Source of the DNA: Pogona vitticeps
Lineage: Eukaryota; Chordata; Lepidosauria; Squamata; Agamidae
Length of the DNA stretch: 64,000 bases
Reading direction: 5' to 3'
Assembly: GCF_051106095.1 (NCBI RefSeq)
Contig: NC_135787.1
Span: 176,139,501 to 176,203,500 of the forward strand
Below the pieces are notes generated by a model. It worked only from the letters and a program-made list of their open reading frames with translations. It was not told the DNA's origin and did no database searches. Position numbers and translations under genes: made by a program. Positions 45,414 to 57,115 of the stretch are shown here, one piece after another. Within the stretch, counting starts at the first letter, position 1. Every line of letters begins with the position of its first letter.

Positions 45414-45846
45414 TGTTGAGATTTTGATATGAAAATGTATTAAATATTAATGTTGTATAGTTAAATGTAAAATGGCTGATTTTACCTGAGTCATTGCACT
45501 GATTGTATTCAGGTGTGAATATCAAGGATTAAGACTTAATGTTGTACAGCTGTGGTACATGATGAAACTTTGTGTAACAGAAAATGAAGTAATGTATTTT
45601 CTGATTGTTCACAGAACTGGACCTAAGTCGTGTGTAAAATAAACATCTTTATCTGATGTAAGTCAGATCACTTCATGTCCATGTTATGCTGCCAGAGGAA
45701 TGTCTAATCTCTATGTATATATATAATAGACTAAGTTGTTGGCTTTACTCTCTCAGTGTCATAGTGTCATAAGTATCTCTGCTAACCAGTATCTCTTTAC
45801 TCTGCTGATGTTATGAGAATAAACGTTGTTATCAAAATTCACAACA
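45414..45846 (+). mobile_element. Solo LTR, 433 bp, TGTTG...CAACA ends
   Basis: The ends form an imperfect inverted repeat (tgttgagattttgat and atcaaaattcacaaca). A TATA-like tract tatgtatatatataatag lies at about 45712-45729 and an AATAAA signal at about 45819. Flanking pentamers are taaat and aaaat, a 4-of-5 target duplication. No internal region adjoins it, so it is a solo LTR left after recombination. TGTTG...CAACA with a 5-bp duplication is usual for Ty1/copia, though other LTR groups are possible. The slightly mismatched duplication suggests moderate age. Confidence 0.6.
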
Positions 45847-46375
45847 AAAATGAATTCTGCTAAACTGCCCCCCGCCCTGCAAAACTAGTTTCAGATTATG
45901 TGGGAGACACTGTACATGGAAGAACATCACATCTTGGTTTTGGTTTTTTTTTACCTCGGGCAGCAAAATGTCTTGAGCAAGAACTGCTGGCTAAAGAGAT
46001 TAACAGAATGAGAGTTATGAATGGAAAGTGAAGCTGAGGGAGGGGAGATTAAAACAACAAGAAAGACAGTAGAACATGCAGCGTCAGCCCTTGGCATCTT
46101 CCAGAGCCAGAGAAGGTGAAGTCCTACGACTGGGCTGGGAGGACTGCCCTTGAGCTGGTCCACAAGCTGGCCATGGGCAAGAGTATGTCGGAGGCTGAGA
46201 TTACAGCTATATCTCGGGCCACCAGCCGAGGACTCAACAGTCAGATAGATTTGCCTGAGAGAGTTTTTATACTCAGCTGAGGCTGACTCATCTATTAGAG
46301 TCTATTCACCAGTTTCAATGTTGTTTAGAGACTGACCTTAAATTAAAGACCTCTGTGTTCTCCTTCCTTCCTCAA
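45847..46375. other. No recognisable gene
   Basis: Unassigned. A C run at about 45868-45876 is the only simple sequence. Confidence 0.5.
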
Positions 46376-46629
46376 AGCAAAAAAGCAAAGCACGCTGCTT
46401 ATATACCACCCCATAGCACTTAAAGCACCCTCTGGGCAGTTTACAATTTAATTATGTGGAGTACACATTGCCCCTCCCCCCCACAGCAAGCTTGGTATTC
46501 AATTCACCAACCTCAGAAAGATGGAAGGCTGAACATCAAGCCAACTACCTGGGATTGAACCTGGGTTGTGATTAGAGTGTTAGCTGCAGTACTGCAGTTT
46601 AACTACAGTACTATGCCATAAGGCTCCCC
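46376..46629 (-). mobile_element. tRNA-derived SINE, second family, copy 3
   Basis: Reverse-oriented copy: gctgcttatataccacccc at the 3' end, ccccaccagcaagcttgg-like wording in the body, and ggattgaacctgggttg at the B-box region. The head ends at aaggctcccc. It matches 10532-10765 along its length. Confidence 0.8.
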
Positions 46630-47435
46630 TATTCCCACAGTTAAATCCGAGTGAATTCCCCCCCCCCGGTCTTTTGTTCTCCCTACATTTTTGCCCCGCT
46701 GCCTCCTTTCAGGAAATGTGCAGGCGGGTGAATCGGAAGTACCAAACACAATACTGGTGCTTTGCAATTCTCCTTCCTCATCCCTCCCTCAGTTGAATCC
46801 AGTTCCATAGTCTTTCACCCCACCCTCCCAGCACAAGAAGTTTCAAGAAGAAAAGTGAATTGATTCTCTTTGCATTTGCAGCTTTCCTCTGGCACTCCAA
46901 TGAAAGCCAGTTGTCTTCGTTATGGAACTACCCTGCTCTTCACAGTCTATTGCTCTCACACATTCCGAGAAATTGAAAGGAGGACACCTTCTTTAGGATC
47001 AGGGAGGTGCTATTTCAATGATCCACCATGCTCTGCAGAATGTTGTGTCAGAGAATTGTGGGAAATTGGTCAGTAGCACTGTGCTAGTGACCACATTATG
47101 GAGGGGGGGGTCCATAGGAAGGCATTGGACTCTCCTTTTCATTGCTTCCGCATTTCCCTATTGTGCAGAATTTGGGTGAGCATCTCTCTGCAGGATGTGA
47201 CAATGTGATCAGCAAGTGCAGGCTGGGCTTCCCCTCATATAGCACTAATCACAGGATGAATAATGCCCTGAGGGCTTCTGTTGCATATTACTCCATCCAT
47301 TTTGAAATTTGGCAGCTGTCCTAGGCAAAGAGAGACGGGTAATTTATCTACTGATCTTACAATATGTGGCTGGAGGAGTTTGAAAGCTGACCTTTCTGTA
47401 TTAAGTTTGCATCCCACATTCTGACACACATGGTG
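46630..47435. other. No recognisable gene
   Basis: C and G runs at about 46658 and 47103 flank unassigned sequence. No exon or repeat was recognised. Confidence 0.55.
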
Positions 47436-47443
47436 TTCATGTT

Positions 47444-49465
47444 GTGTGTTTAGTCGTTTAGTCGTGTCCGACTCTTCGTGACCCCATGGACCAGAGCACG
47501 CCAGGCCCTCCTGTCTTCTACTGCCTCCCGGAGTTGTGTCAGGTTCATGTTGGTTGCTTCGCAGACACTGTCCAGCCATCTCATCCTCGGTCGTCCCCTT
47601 CTCCTCTTGCCATCACACCTTCCTAACATCAAGGTTTTTTCCAAGGACTCTTTTCTTCTCATGAGATGGCCAAAGTACTGGAGCCTCAGCTTCAGGATCT
47701 GTCCTTCCAGTGAGCACTCAGGGTTGATTTCCTTTAGAATTGATATGTTCTCTTTGCAGTCCAGGGGATTCTCAAGAGCCTCCTCCAGCACCACAATTCA
47801 AAGGCATCAATTCTTCGGCGGTCTGCTTTCTTTATGGTCCAGCTCTCACTTCCATACATCACAACAGGGAAAACCATAGCTTTGACTATTCGGACTTTTG
47901 TTGGCAAGGTGATGTCTCTGCTTTTCAAGATGCTGTCAAGATTTGTCATCGCTTTCCTCCCAAGAAGAAGGCGTCTTTTAATTTCAGGGCTGCTGTCTCC
48001 ATCTGCAGTGATCATGGAGCCCAGGAAGATAAAATTTGACACTGCCTCCATATCTTCCCCTTCTATTTGCCAGGAGGTGATGGGACCAGTGGCCATGATC
48101 TTAGTTTTTTTGATGTTGAGTTTCAGACCATTTTTTGCACTCTCCTCTTTCACTCTCATTACAAGGTTCTTTAATTCCTCCTCACTTTCTGCCATCAGAG
48201 TGGTATCATCTGCATATCGGAGGTTGTTGATATTTCTTCCGGCAATCTTAATTCCGGCTTGGGTTTCTTCCAGTCCAGCCTTCCGCATGATGTATTCTGC
48301 ATATAAGTTAAATAAGCTGGGGGACAATATACAGCCTTGCCGTACTCCTTTCCCAATTTTGAACCACTCAGTTGTTCCATGACCAGTTCTAACTGTTGCT
48401 TCCTGTCCCACATATAGGTTTCTCAGGAGACAGATAAAGTGGTCAGGCACTCCCATTTCTTTAAGAACTTGCCATAGTTTGTTGTGGTCCACACAGTCAA
48501 AGGCTTTCGCATAGTCAATGAAGCAGAAGTAGATATTTTTCTGGAACTCTCTGGCTTTCTCCATAATCCAGCGCAAGTTAGCAATTTGGTCTCGAGTTCC
48601 TCTGCCTCTTCGGAATCCAGCTTGTACTTCTGGGAGTTCTCGGTCCACATACTGCTGAAGCCTACCTTGCAGGATTTTGAGCATAACCTTGCTAGCGTGC
48701 GAAATGAGTGCAATTGTTCGGTAGTTGGAGCATTCTTTGGCACTGCCTTTCTTTGGGATTGGAATGTAGACTGATCTTTTCCAATCCTCTGGCCACTGTT
48801 GGGTTTTCCAAACTTGCTGGCATATTGAATGTAGCACCTTAACAGCATCATCTTTCAAGATTTTAAATAGTTCAACTGGGATGCCATCACCTCCACTGGC
48901 CTTGTTGTTAGCCAGGCTTTCTAAGGCCCACTTGACTTCACTCTCCAGGATGTCTGGCTCAAGGTCAGCAACTACATTGTCTGGGTTGTCCGGGATATCC
49001 AAATCTTTCTGATATAATTCCTCTGTGTATTCTTGCCACCTCTTCTTGACGTCTTCTGCTTCTGTTAGGTCCCTCCCATTTTTGTCTTTTATCATGTTCA
49101 TCTTTGCGCAAAATGTTCCTCTAATATCTCCAATTTTCCTGAACAGCTCTCTGGTCTTTCCTTTTCTGTTATCTTCCTCTATTTCTTTGCATTGTTCATT
49201 TAAGAAGGCCCTCTTGTCTCTCCTTGCTATTCTTTGGAAGTCTGCATTCAATTTTCTGTAACTTTCCCTATCTCCCTTGCATTTTGTTTCCCTTCTCCTC
49301 TCTGCTATTTCTAAGGCCTCGTTGGACAGCCACTTTGCTTTCTTGCATTTCCTTTTCTTTGGGAGGGTTTTCGTTGCTGCCTCCTGGACAATGTTACGAG
49401 CCTCTATCCAAAGTTCTTCAGGCACTCTGTCCACCAAATCTAGTTCCTTAAATCTGTTCTTTACT
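47444..49465 (-). mobile_element. Bov-B (RTE clade) LINE, 5'-truncated, near-intact RT
   Basis: Encodes the reverse-transcriptase half of the Bov-B ORF2, which copies element RNA into target DNA. The open run 49437-47734 spans 567 codons and reads on upstream as EVKNRFKELDLVDRVPEELW. Key parts in order: SGGDGIPVELFKILKDD, CSNYRTIALISHASK, FIDYAKAFDCVDHNK (first catalytic Asp), GVRQGCILSPSLFNLY, and NLRYADDTTLMAE (YADD catalytic box). Then come KTKIMATGPITSWQIEGE, RRLLLGRKAMTNLDSIL and WCWRRLLRIPWTAKR. A single frame change near 47745-47770 moves the C-terminus (SILKEINPECSLEG to VTKSRTRLND, to 47450) out of frame. The 5' endonuclease domain is absent. The 3' end, read on the minus strand, is gtcggacacgactaaacgac. 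Flanks ttcatgtt at 47436-47443 and 49466-49473 are a candidate 8-bp target duplication. Low decay points to a fairly recent insertion. Confidence 0.95.
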
Positions 49466-49473
49466 TCATGTTA

Positions 49474-49777
49474 CTAACTTATTTTTAGATGTATAAATAG
49501 CAATTCTGTACTTTGAGGCTTTCCAAAGTGGTTCACAGCACAAAATACACAACAAACAACTACTGTTTTAAGGACTAGAAAAGAGCTAGGCTGGGTAGCC
49601 TTGGGCAAGCTGCAGACTCCCAGGGCACCATCAGAAGAAGGAAAGGGTAAACCACTTCTGAGTGCTGTATAGTTGGAAAAAGCTGGAAAGGTCATCGTAA
49701 GTCAGAAACAATTGAACAGCACACTTTAAAAAAAATACCACTGAGCATAATTAAGGATATTTCTGAATAAGTGATCG
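49474..49777. other. No recognisable gene
   Basis: Unassigned sequence between the LINE and the hairpin. A short SINE-like phrase (gtaaaccacttctgagtgctgt) occurs at 49648. Confidence 0.45.
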
Positions 49778-49827
49778 TGGAGTACAATCACAAAGAAATT
49801 ATTCTGGTTCTTTGTGATTGTACTCCA
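49778..49827. repeat. Perfect 20-bp hairpin, 10-base loop
   Basis: tggagtacaatcacaaagaa at 49778-49797 is followed by a 10-base loop and then its exact reverse complement at 49808-49827. There is no mismatch in 20 pairs. It could be the core of a small MITE, a replication-slippage product, or a precursor-like RNA hairpin. The stem is a little short for a typical animal microRNA precursor. Confidence 0.8.
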
Positions 49828-49849
49828 TATATTTATAGAACAAAATATT

Positions 49850-50070
49850 CATATTCTATAGCCAGAATCCTATTAGTGTTACATAAGGTTTGCATAACTT
49901 GTTATGGCTAATCGCAGCTAATTGCCAAGGTGGTTGGTTGACATGGCATGCCTGGTCATGTAGTTGATTGTTCAACTGACACATGACTCAGCCCCTCATC
50001 AATTAGCTGTGATCAGCCACAGTGAATTATATAAACCTTATGCAAATTCCACCAGAAGTCCAATCTATAT
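49850..50070. mobile_element. Foldback MITE, about 220 bp
   Basis: Left arm tacataaggtttgcataac and gcagctaattgcc are mirrored by caattagctgtgatcagcc and ataaaccttatgcaaattcc. The outer part (agccagaatcctattag) has only a weak counterpart. Diverged arms, no coding capacity, family unknown. Confidence 0.55.
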
Positions 50071-50129
50071 ATAAAAATCATAGTTGACATGTGTGTGTGT
50101 GCAGTATTTATTGTACAAGGGCAAATATG

Positions 50130-50180
50130 ATTAGGTAGGTAGGTAGGTAGGTAGCTAGCTAGGTAGGTAGGTAGGTAGGT
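50130..50180. repeat. (TAGG)n microsatellite
   Basis: Units of taggt/aggt repeat for about 50 bases with one interruption (gctagctagc). Confidence 0.93.
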
Positions 50181-50289
50181 TTCAAAAACCTAGATGTCCA
50201 TTTGACAGTTGAATGACATCTTGTTTGAATAACAAGAACAATTTAAGACCAGATCTCTCTGAAATTTCATTCTGAAATCTTATTACTTT

Positions 50290-50420
50290 TACCTTAGTAG
50301 ATCTCACTAGAGTAGATCTATTAATCAATGGACATTTGGTGAGTCAATTCTTCTGTAACGGTCATTGTTCCAAACCGGCCCACTTTTGTTGCGAGATCCT
50401 ATACTAGTGCACAAGAAAAG
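50290..50420. repeat. Palindromic interspersed repeat, degenerate
   Basis: tagatctcactagagtagatc, ttaatcaatgg, and gtgagtcaattcttctgtaa repeat the wording of 245-565 and 63520-63690. Ends are not defined. Confidence 0.4.
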
Positions 50421-52023
50421 GTTCCTCTCAAATGGTTTTTTAAAGGCAAGCTTACTCAGGACATTGTCTTGAGTGTGAGTCCTTTATAATAACAATCAGC
50501 TTAATTACTTAAGTGTGTGGGGTGGGAGGGACCAGCCTGTAAAGTAACCTGACACTTGAAGAGTTGCATGTTAGAATTTTGTAATATGGTCTAGATTTGG
50601 GCTGCATTCTTTTTATTTTCCTTTGCCCTGCTTTTCAGCTTCAGTTTCATTTGTGTTCTCTACAGAGCCAGCAATAAGGAAGCATATTTATTTGCCCGAA
50701 GTAAGCATGTGTTTATTCTGCAGTTATTTTGATGAGTAGGACAGGGCTAAGTGCTTATTGCTAAAAGATGAAATAAAGTAATAAATTAAAGTGATCTGGG
50801 AAAAATATCTGACCTAACTTATCTTTTGTTTGTTCGCAAAAAAAAAATCTGACCTAAGTTATCTTTTGTTTGTTCGCAACCATAGTATTTTTTCTTCTTT
50901 TTCTTGACTATTTTAATGCAAAGCTTCACAACAGTAACACAAAGAATTAAACAGCTTCTGAACAATGGCACTTTTCACAAAATCCTTCAAGAAGCTGGAA
51001 AATTGCATGGGTCCCCTTATCAGGAGAAAGGCGGCATATAAATAAAACAAATAATAATGATACGAAGTGCTCAACTTGAAGAAGCCAAACCGAAAGGCTT
51101 AAAAAGATAAATGCAACTCCACAAAAGTATGCTTTAACAGAAGAGATTGGTGGAGGAAAGGTCATAACATGAAGAAAGGAAAGGAAGTATTTTGAACTCA
51201 TTCATGTTGGACATCAAAGATAGCCTTTGGGTTAAGTTAACACACTCTCTGTATGGAGAAGGAGGAGTGGATTCACTTTTTCTACCTGCCCCTGGCCTGG
51301 CCTTTACACCCTCGCCATGGTGGAAAGGCAGAATGATTTGAATTATGAGCTTCTGTCCACACTCCACCTAGTAGAATGACTGCCCCACCTAATGGAAAAG
51401 CTGATTGTACAGGGGCTGTGGTTGCTCCCATTAAGCCACCACATATGAGAATTATTGCATGTATAGATTCCAGAGAATGCATATCTTTGCCCTGCAATCA
51501 ACCAGAATAATAGATGTGCTTCATTTTTTTTCTTACACAGAGGTAAGTAAACAAGGAAGGACCACATTGTGTTTCTCCTAAAGACCTCCTCCAAGAACAG
51601 GCTGTCTGCTTTGCCAGAGAAACCCTCCGTAAAAACTTCCCTGTTTTTTCTCTCCTTACATTAAGATCTGTAATGGGCTACTTGAGCCATGCCAATCATA
51701 AGCCTGCCTGACTAAGCTTATCACTCTTTATGCCCCCACAAAAAGAAAGATTGTACCTTACTGGTGATTTAGACTCTCTGCAGCCTAACTGACAAGCCTT
51801 TTCCCTTTAGCCTTCCAAAGACACATTTATGGCCAGCTTTGAGCACAGGAATAAGAATAATTCACAACTTATTCTTTACCAGACTAAATGCAGAGCTATG
51901 TTTAAAATGATCATTTGAGCTTCAAATTAGCATCTATTATGTTTATCATGCAACTATGTAAAATATGTGCTTCACCAAGGAGAGGTCCCATTATATTGCA
52001 ATTACTACATGTTGAATTTCAGC
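50421..52023. other. No gene; tandem microduplication and LINE tail
   Basis: A 33-bp direct repeat (copies 50807-50839 and 50847-50879, one difference) is separated by seven A. At 51015-51060, cttatcaggagaaaggcgg and catataaataaaac is an L2/CR1-type 3' end on the plus strand. No protein family was recognised in the frames at 50947-51594. Confidence 0.55.
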
Positions 52024-52037
52024 ACCACTTCAAACTA

Positions 52038-52389
52038 GGTAAAGGTAAAGGTAAAGGTTCCCCTTGACAATTTTTGTCCAGTCGTGTTCGACTCTAGGGG
52101 GCGGTGCTCATCCCCGTTTCCAAGCCATAGAGCCAGCGTTTGTCCGAAGACAATCTTCCGTGGTCACATGGCCAGTGCGACTTAGACACGGAACGCTGTT
52201 ACCTTCCCACCGAGGTGGTCCCTATTTATCTACTTGCATTTGCATGCTTTCGAACCGCTAGGTTGGCGGGAACTGGGACAAGCGACGGGCGCTCACTCCG
52301 TCATGTGGATTCGATCTTATGACTGCTTGGTCTTCTGACCCTGCAGTACAGGCTTCTGCGGTTTAGCCCACAGCGCCACCACGTCCCTT
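52038..52389 (-). mobile_element. Sauria SINE, full length, 352 bp
   Basis: Reverse-oriented relative of 9577-9924. The low-coordinate end is the Bov-B-type tail (gtaaaggtaaaggttcccc, then gtccagtcgtgttcgactc). The high-coordinate end is the tRNA-like head (ggtttagcccacagcgccac). A perfect 14-bp target duplication accacttcaaacta flanks it at 52024-52037 and 52390-52403. The frames inside are shadows. Confidence 0.92.
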
Positions 52390-52403
52390 ACCACTTCAAA
52401 CTA

Positions 52404-53424
52404 CAATATTCAATTTCCCCTTGTTATGAAAATTTCAGACCAGATACCCCGAATGTATCTGTACAGGGCACAACTGTACAGATAGGAACTGAGGGTCCTT
52501 TCCTTTGGGGGTCCCCTGAGACCAATTACATTTGTTGACTGCCTTACGGCAACCATGCAGATTTATGGGGTTAGCAAGTTGTACAACTTGTGCAGGACGG
52601 CAAGACATACAGTAGCCGTACAAAAGGCTCTGTCACATCCGAGCATTTCGACAGCAAGAGACTTCTTACTTGCTGTTCCTCTTGCAATCTACTCCTGCTC
52701 CAGTTCTAGGATGCCAAAGATGTCTTTGCTGCATGGTATGGGTGGCTCTCAAGGGAAGACTATTGCTCTGGGATCCTAGAACATGGCTCAAAGCCTTACT
52801 GACTCAGCTCCTTTACCATTTGCCCAAGCTGAAGTTCAAAGAGCCGTATTCTCACCAGTTTCTTTTTTACTTTCAGTGTTGTTGTTTTTTAGCACCTCCT
52901 GTGGTAGGTAGTTCACTCTTGGGAACCACTGCTCTAGACAGCACATTAAAAACACTCACAGACCCATAACCCCTCTCTCAGCTTAGTTGGTCACCCCAGG
53001 CAACTGCTCAGCTCCTCTAGCCCAACCAGATCATCTTTTATACACCACGTGGACTACTGAGATCTTCAGAGGAGATTTTTATTGGTCACTCTGTAGCCAA
53101 TAGAATGTCACCACATAATGTCTCAAAAGCTTGCCTGCTCGGTATTCGCATTCCATTCTCTGGAGCATCCTTTAACATGCAGTTCAAGCAGGAGAAACTG
53201 TGGCATGTTTACAACACCTTCTGAAAATCCATTTGCTTACCCAGTTTTCCGTACCTCATAATGACTCTGGCATTGCTTTGTTTTATTTCTGACACTTTGT
53301 TACCACATCACATTATTAGATGGGCTTTTCCTTTTCCTGGTTTGTGTGCCAATTTAGCTGGATACCTCCCAGAAGCAGTTTTCTCCCTTGCACATCTGCC
53401 TATGTAACATCACAAGGGTGTGCC
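52404..53424. other. No recognisable gene
   Basis: Frames at 52555-52969 have no recognised family. The phrase tcttgggaaccactgctct at 52916 resembles one end of the hAT MITE, without a second arm. Confidence 0.5.
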
Positions 53425-53583
53425 ATCAACTTGGTACCGACTTATAGCGACCCTATAAGGAAAGTGAGATATTTAAGGTTTTTACCAGTTCCACCCTCCC
53501 CTAGTGAGTTTCCATGGCTGAGCGGGGATTCAAACCCTCTTCTCCAGAGTCCTAGTCCATCATTCTGTCCACTACACCACACT
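53425..53583 (-). mobile_element. tRNA-headed SINE
   Basis: Read on the minus strand it starts agtgtggtgtagtggacag, contains ggactaggactctggag and gggtttgaatccccgctcag as the tRNA-like head, and ends in the body aagtcggtaccaagttgatg. It is the uninterrupted relative of the SINE split at 23383. Confidence 0.7.
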
Positions 53584-55403
53584 GATTATCTTCGACATCA
53601 TGATGGAACACATTTTAATCACGAGAAGACTGCCTCTTACCAGCTGCTTAATGGTCCAGGGCAGACAATCTGGATTTTGTCGGAAAGGCTTCTAGCCCTC
53701 TGCCATTCTATAATGGCAAAAAATTTGATATTATTTCTCAGTTTAGAAATAAAGCACTGGTTTATTAATTACCTACACAATGCTGCTGTTATCCCTCTGC
53801 AAAATTTAAATAAATAAATGTCAAGGCTGTTCTAGAAGTAAAATAGAGAGTAAAGGCACTGTGAAGCTGAATCTTTCTACATTTTCCTTTCCACTGTTAA
53901 CCTGTTTGTTTGTTTGTTTTTGAAAGTAATATCATCTTTCTGCCAGCATACTAAAGGAATGCTAATCTCTGTCAAGGTGAAGGGGGTGGCCATGGACATC
54001 AGTCACACCTCTAGGCTGGAGAAAACGCATAAGCTTTATCATCCTGAAATTGTTGGTTATTACACTAAATGCATAAACCCTGCTGCCAAACGGAGACTCA
54101 TCAAAGATAAGGGAAACAAAGCCTGCATAATGATGAAAAGGAGGCAAAACTTTCTTCTTGGGCAAGGACTAAAAGGATTTCACAAGTCCACAGAAATCTC
54201 ACAGACATTTCTGGTTGAGGGCCCCACACTCCCCAATCTGGTATTTCAGTAAGAGTGACAGTGAAACCCACACCCGTAAGAGGAGCTGGTTGTTTCAGCA
54301 CTTTCTGAAGGAGTGTCATATTATTTTCTTGGTGTGCATTGAATTTGTGAGGAAAATGTGAGCCAGGCAGTGAGTCACTGGGAAAGAGAGAGAGAGAGAG
54401 AGAGAGTTTGAAGCTTTCCTAAAACTTCATGGAAACCATCTCGTTCTAATCTATAACGTTCCCCCTTAATCCCAGATGAAATTATGGACATTGTATTGGA
54501 AGTTGGTAGTTTATGAAACTTGACAGTTTATTATTATTATTTAATAGCAAAGTAAAGGCAACTTGTCTGCACACAGGTGCATAAAGATGATTACTGTGGA
54601 GGTGGAGGAACAAGGGCGGCATTAGGATTCTGAGAGAAATCAGGTCTGACAAGGCTGTTTGTTTTCAAAATACAGTATCTATTAGCCATATGTAAAAACC
54701 CTGGAAGAGGATTTTAGCCTGGGGAGACCTATATTCCAATCCTTGGCAGCCATGGCTACTTCGAGACTTTTGTTGTGCATGAACTGAACTTCTTCATATG
54801 TCTTCAGTGAGAATAAGCAAGAGGGGAATCTATATATATGCTGCTGTTGGGGCCTTCTGAAGATGGCAGAGGTATTAATGGATTCTGTAATGAGAAAAGA
54901 AGAGGTCTGCCTGTTTGAGTTATAGCTATAAAACCATGAAACAGAAACATCTGAAACCCATCGTATGTACTAAGTGGATCCTAGGAGTATGTACTTGGGA
55001 TGTATTTGTTTTGTCTTAAACATATTGTTGAATTTTAATTAACTTTAATGGGCCAACAAATTTGAAGCCCACAAAATTTGAGGCCCACAACCCCATCTTC
55101 ACTCACTAGGTGTCAGGCTTTCCTTACCAGTGCTTAGGTAGTCGTTCAACACACATTTGAGCTTGGGGCAATAGTCCAAGGGACAGAGTTCAAGGTCGTC
55201 TTTTTTATCCCTGCTTCAGAGTGGCCTCCTTCCTGGTCACGGAGTGAGCATTCCTCATCCTTTTGGGTTTTAAGGGTGCACTGTGGCAACATTGTTCCTA
55301 GGGATTTTAGCAACTATATAGGGTTTTTTTTACTCAGACAGAAGGGTTAGAATGTTTCTCCCTCTGACAGGTGCAAAAATTTTCCTAGAGACTTGTGGTC
55401 ACC
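53584..55403. other. No recognisable gene; anonymous frame
   Basis: The frame 53914-54252 (+, 112 codons) is rich in Lys and Arg (AAKRRLIKDKGNKACIMMKRR) but matches no family I know. A (GA)n patch lies at 54389-54407. Otherwise unassigned. Confidence 0.5.
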
Positions 55404-55853
55404 TTGTAGAATCGTCATAGGGTTGGAAGGGACCTTTGAGGTCTTCTAGTCCAACCTCCTGCCCGAGACAGGAGACTTCATATCATCCCAGACCTCATAC
55501 CATCCTGGACAGATGGCTGTCCAATCTTTTCTTGAAAACCTCCAGCGATAGAGCACCCACAACATCAGAAGGCATGCTGTTCCCCTGCTTAATAGTCCTC
55601 ACCATCAGGAAATTTCTCCTTATTTCCAGGTTCGATCTCCCTCTGACAAGTTTCTACCCATTGGCTCTCATCCTATCCTCAGGCACAATGGAAAATAAAT
55701 CGATGCCCTCTTCCCTGTGGCAATCCTTCAAATATTGGAAGACTGCAATCATGTCTCCCCTCTGTCTTCCCTTCGTTAAGCTAAACATACCTAGTTCTTT
55801 TAGTTGTTCTCCAGTCCCTTTATCATCTTTGTTGCTCTTCTCTCTTCTCTGGT
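55404..55853 (-). mobile_element. CR1 LINE 3' fragment, about 450 bp
   Basis: Plus-strand reading gives gggttggaagggacctttga, tagtccaacctcctgcc, ccaatcttttcttgaaaacc, caggaaatttctccttattt, then caatcatgtctcccctct. This order is diagnostic for reversed CR1. The 3' end is at 55404 and the 5' part is lost near 55853. The copy at 16044 is a more diverged or different subfamily. Confidence 0.88.
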
Positions 55854-56689
55854 GTATCAAACTAAAGGCATTTCCATCTTATAGAAAGCCATGTACTTCA
55901 GCTGGTTAGTAAATATTCTGAGGTCGGTTTGCTAGACGAATGAAGGAAAGGCTGCTTCATGTCTTCTGTGCTGGAAGGAGTGGAGGTTCCGAAGCAACAA
56001 TCCAGACTGTTGCTGTGGGCCAGATTGTTGTACTGAGCCCTTGGCAAGGTTTATGTCAGAAGAAGTGTTATCAGAGCCTAGAACACGACTTTCTAAAATT
56101 AAAAACAGTAAAATGTCTTGCAGCAGATGAAGTATTTGTAGCCTATGAGTACCTTAAATGCACACACCCATACACATATACCCCTGATAATTTTTAAGGT
56201 GCCACATGCCTCTGTGCTGGTTTTCATGCAAAACTCCCAGCATGGCTACATCCTTAATATTTCTGGAAGTAATTGATTGTGTAACTTATCACAATGCCCC
56301 CAAGTAACTCATTAGTATTCACCAGAGCTAATATCCCCCGCCCCCCGCATTGGAGAAGCTTATTATGTTGCTTGTTCCTTCTTTATTATGTAGCACTTCC
56401 TTGAGGAGAGGTATCCCTCTAAAAAAATAAGAAACCAAGAAATTTAGGGGTGGGAAGAATTTCTTCACAATGCCTCCAAAAACAGTGTTTAGTCTGCAAA
56501 AAGGAATGAGAAAAAGTAGCTATCTGCTTTAAATAGAAGTGGTGTTACCTCTTGTTACTCCCCCAAAGTAATTTGTTACAAGAAGTACTGTTTCCTGCAA
56601 CATATTACAGTTCTGTGTGTTTCTGAGTGCTTGCAAGGGCTGATAATCTTGAAAGGGACTACTGTCACTTCCTGTGGCGTCCAGGTCCT
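55854..56689. other. No recognisable gene
   Basis: 56530-56600 carries gttac/gtaac words like those at 30805 and 58455. The frame 55940-56197 has no recognised family. Confidence 0.5.
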
Positions 56690-57075
56690 GTTAGCAATTT
56701 GGTCTCGAGTTCCTCTGCCCCTTCGAAATCCAGCTTGTACTTCTGGGAGTTCTCAGTCCACATACTACTGAAGCCTACCTTGGAGGATTTTGAGCATAAC
56801 CTTGCTAGCATGTGAAATGAGTGCAATTGTACGGTAGTTGGAGCATTCTTTGGCACTGCCCTTCTTAGGGATTGGGATGTAAACTGATCTTTACTAATCC
56901 TCTGGCCACTGCTGAGTTTTCCAAACTTGCTGGCATAATGATTGTAGCACCTTAATAGCATCATCTCTTAAGATTTTAAATAGTTCAACTGGAATGCCAT
57001 CACCTTCACTGGCCTTGTTGTTAGCTAGGCTTTCTAAGGCCCACTTGACTTCACTCTCCAGGATGTCTAGCTCAA
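56690..57075 (-). mobile_element. Bov-B LINE internal fragment, 386 bp
   Basis: Collinear with 48576-48963 of the longer Bov-B copy and reads the same reverse-transcriptase segment (ILESEVKWALESLANNKAS, EGDGIPVELFKILRDDA) on the minus strand. It lacks both ends, so it is an excised or rearranged piece and not a simple 5'-truncated insertion. It stops 41 bp before a TA-flanked MITE. Confidence 0.92.
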
Positions 57076-57115
57076 ATTTCTTTCTAGTTGTTTCATTTTT
57101 TGCTTCACAAAAAAG

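Noticed and set aside
47478-49477. Plus-strand open frames of up to 182 codons
   Set aside because: They are antisense shadows of the minus-strand Bov-B reverse transcriptase, which has all the RT motifs.
53914-54252. Basic 112-codon frame
   Set aside because: Lys/Arg richness without a known motif; length is within chance expectation.
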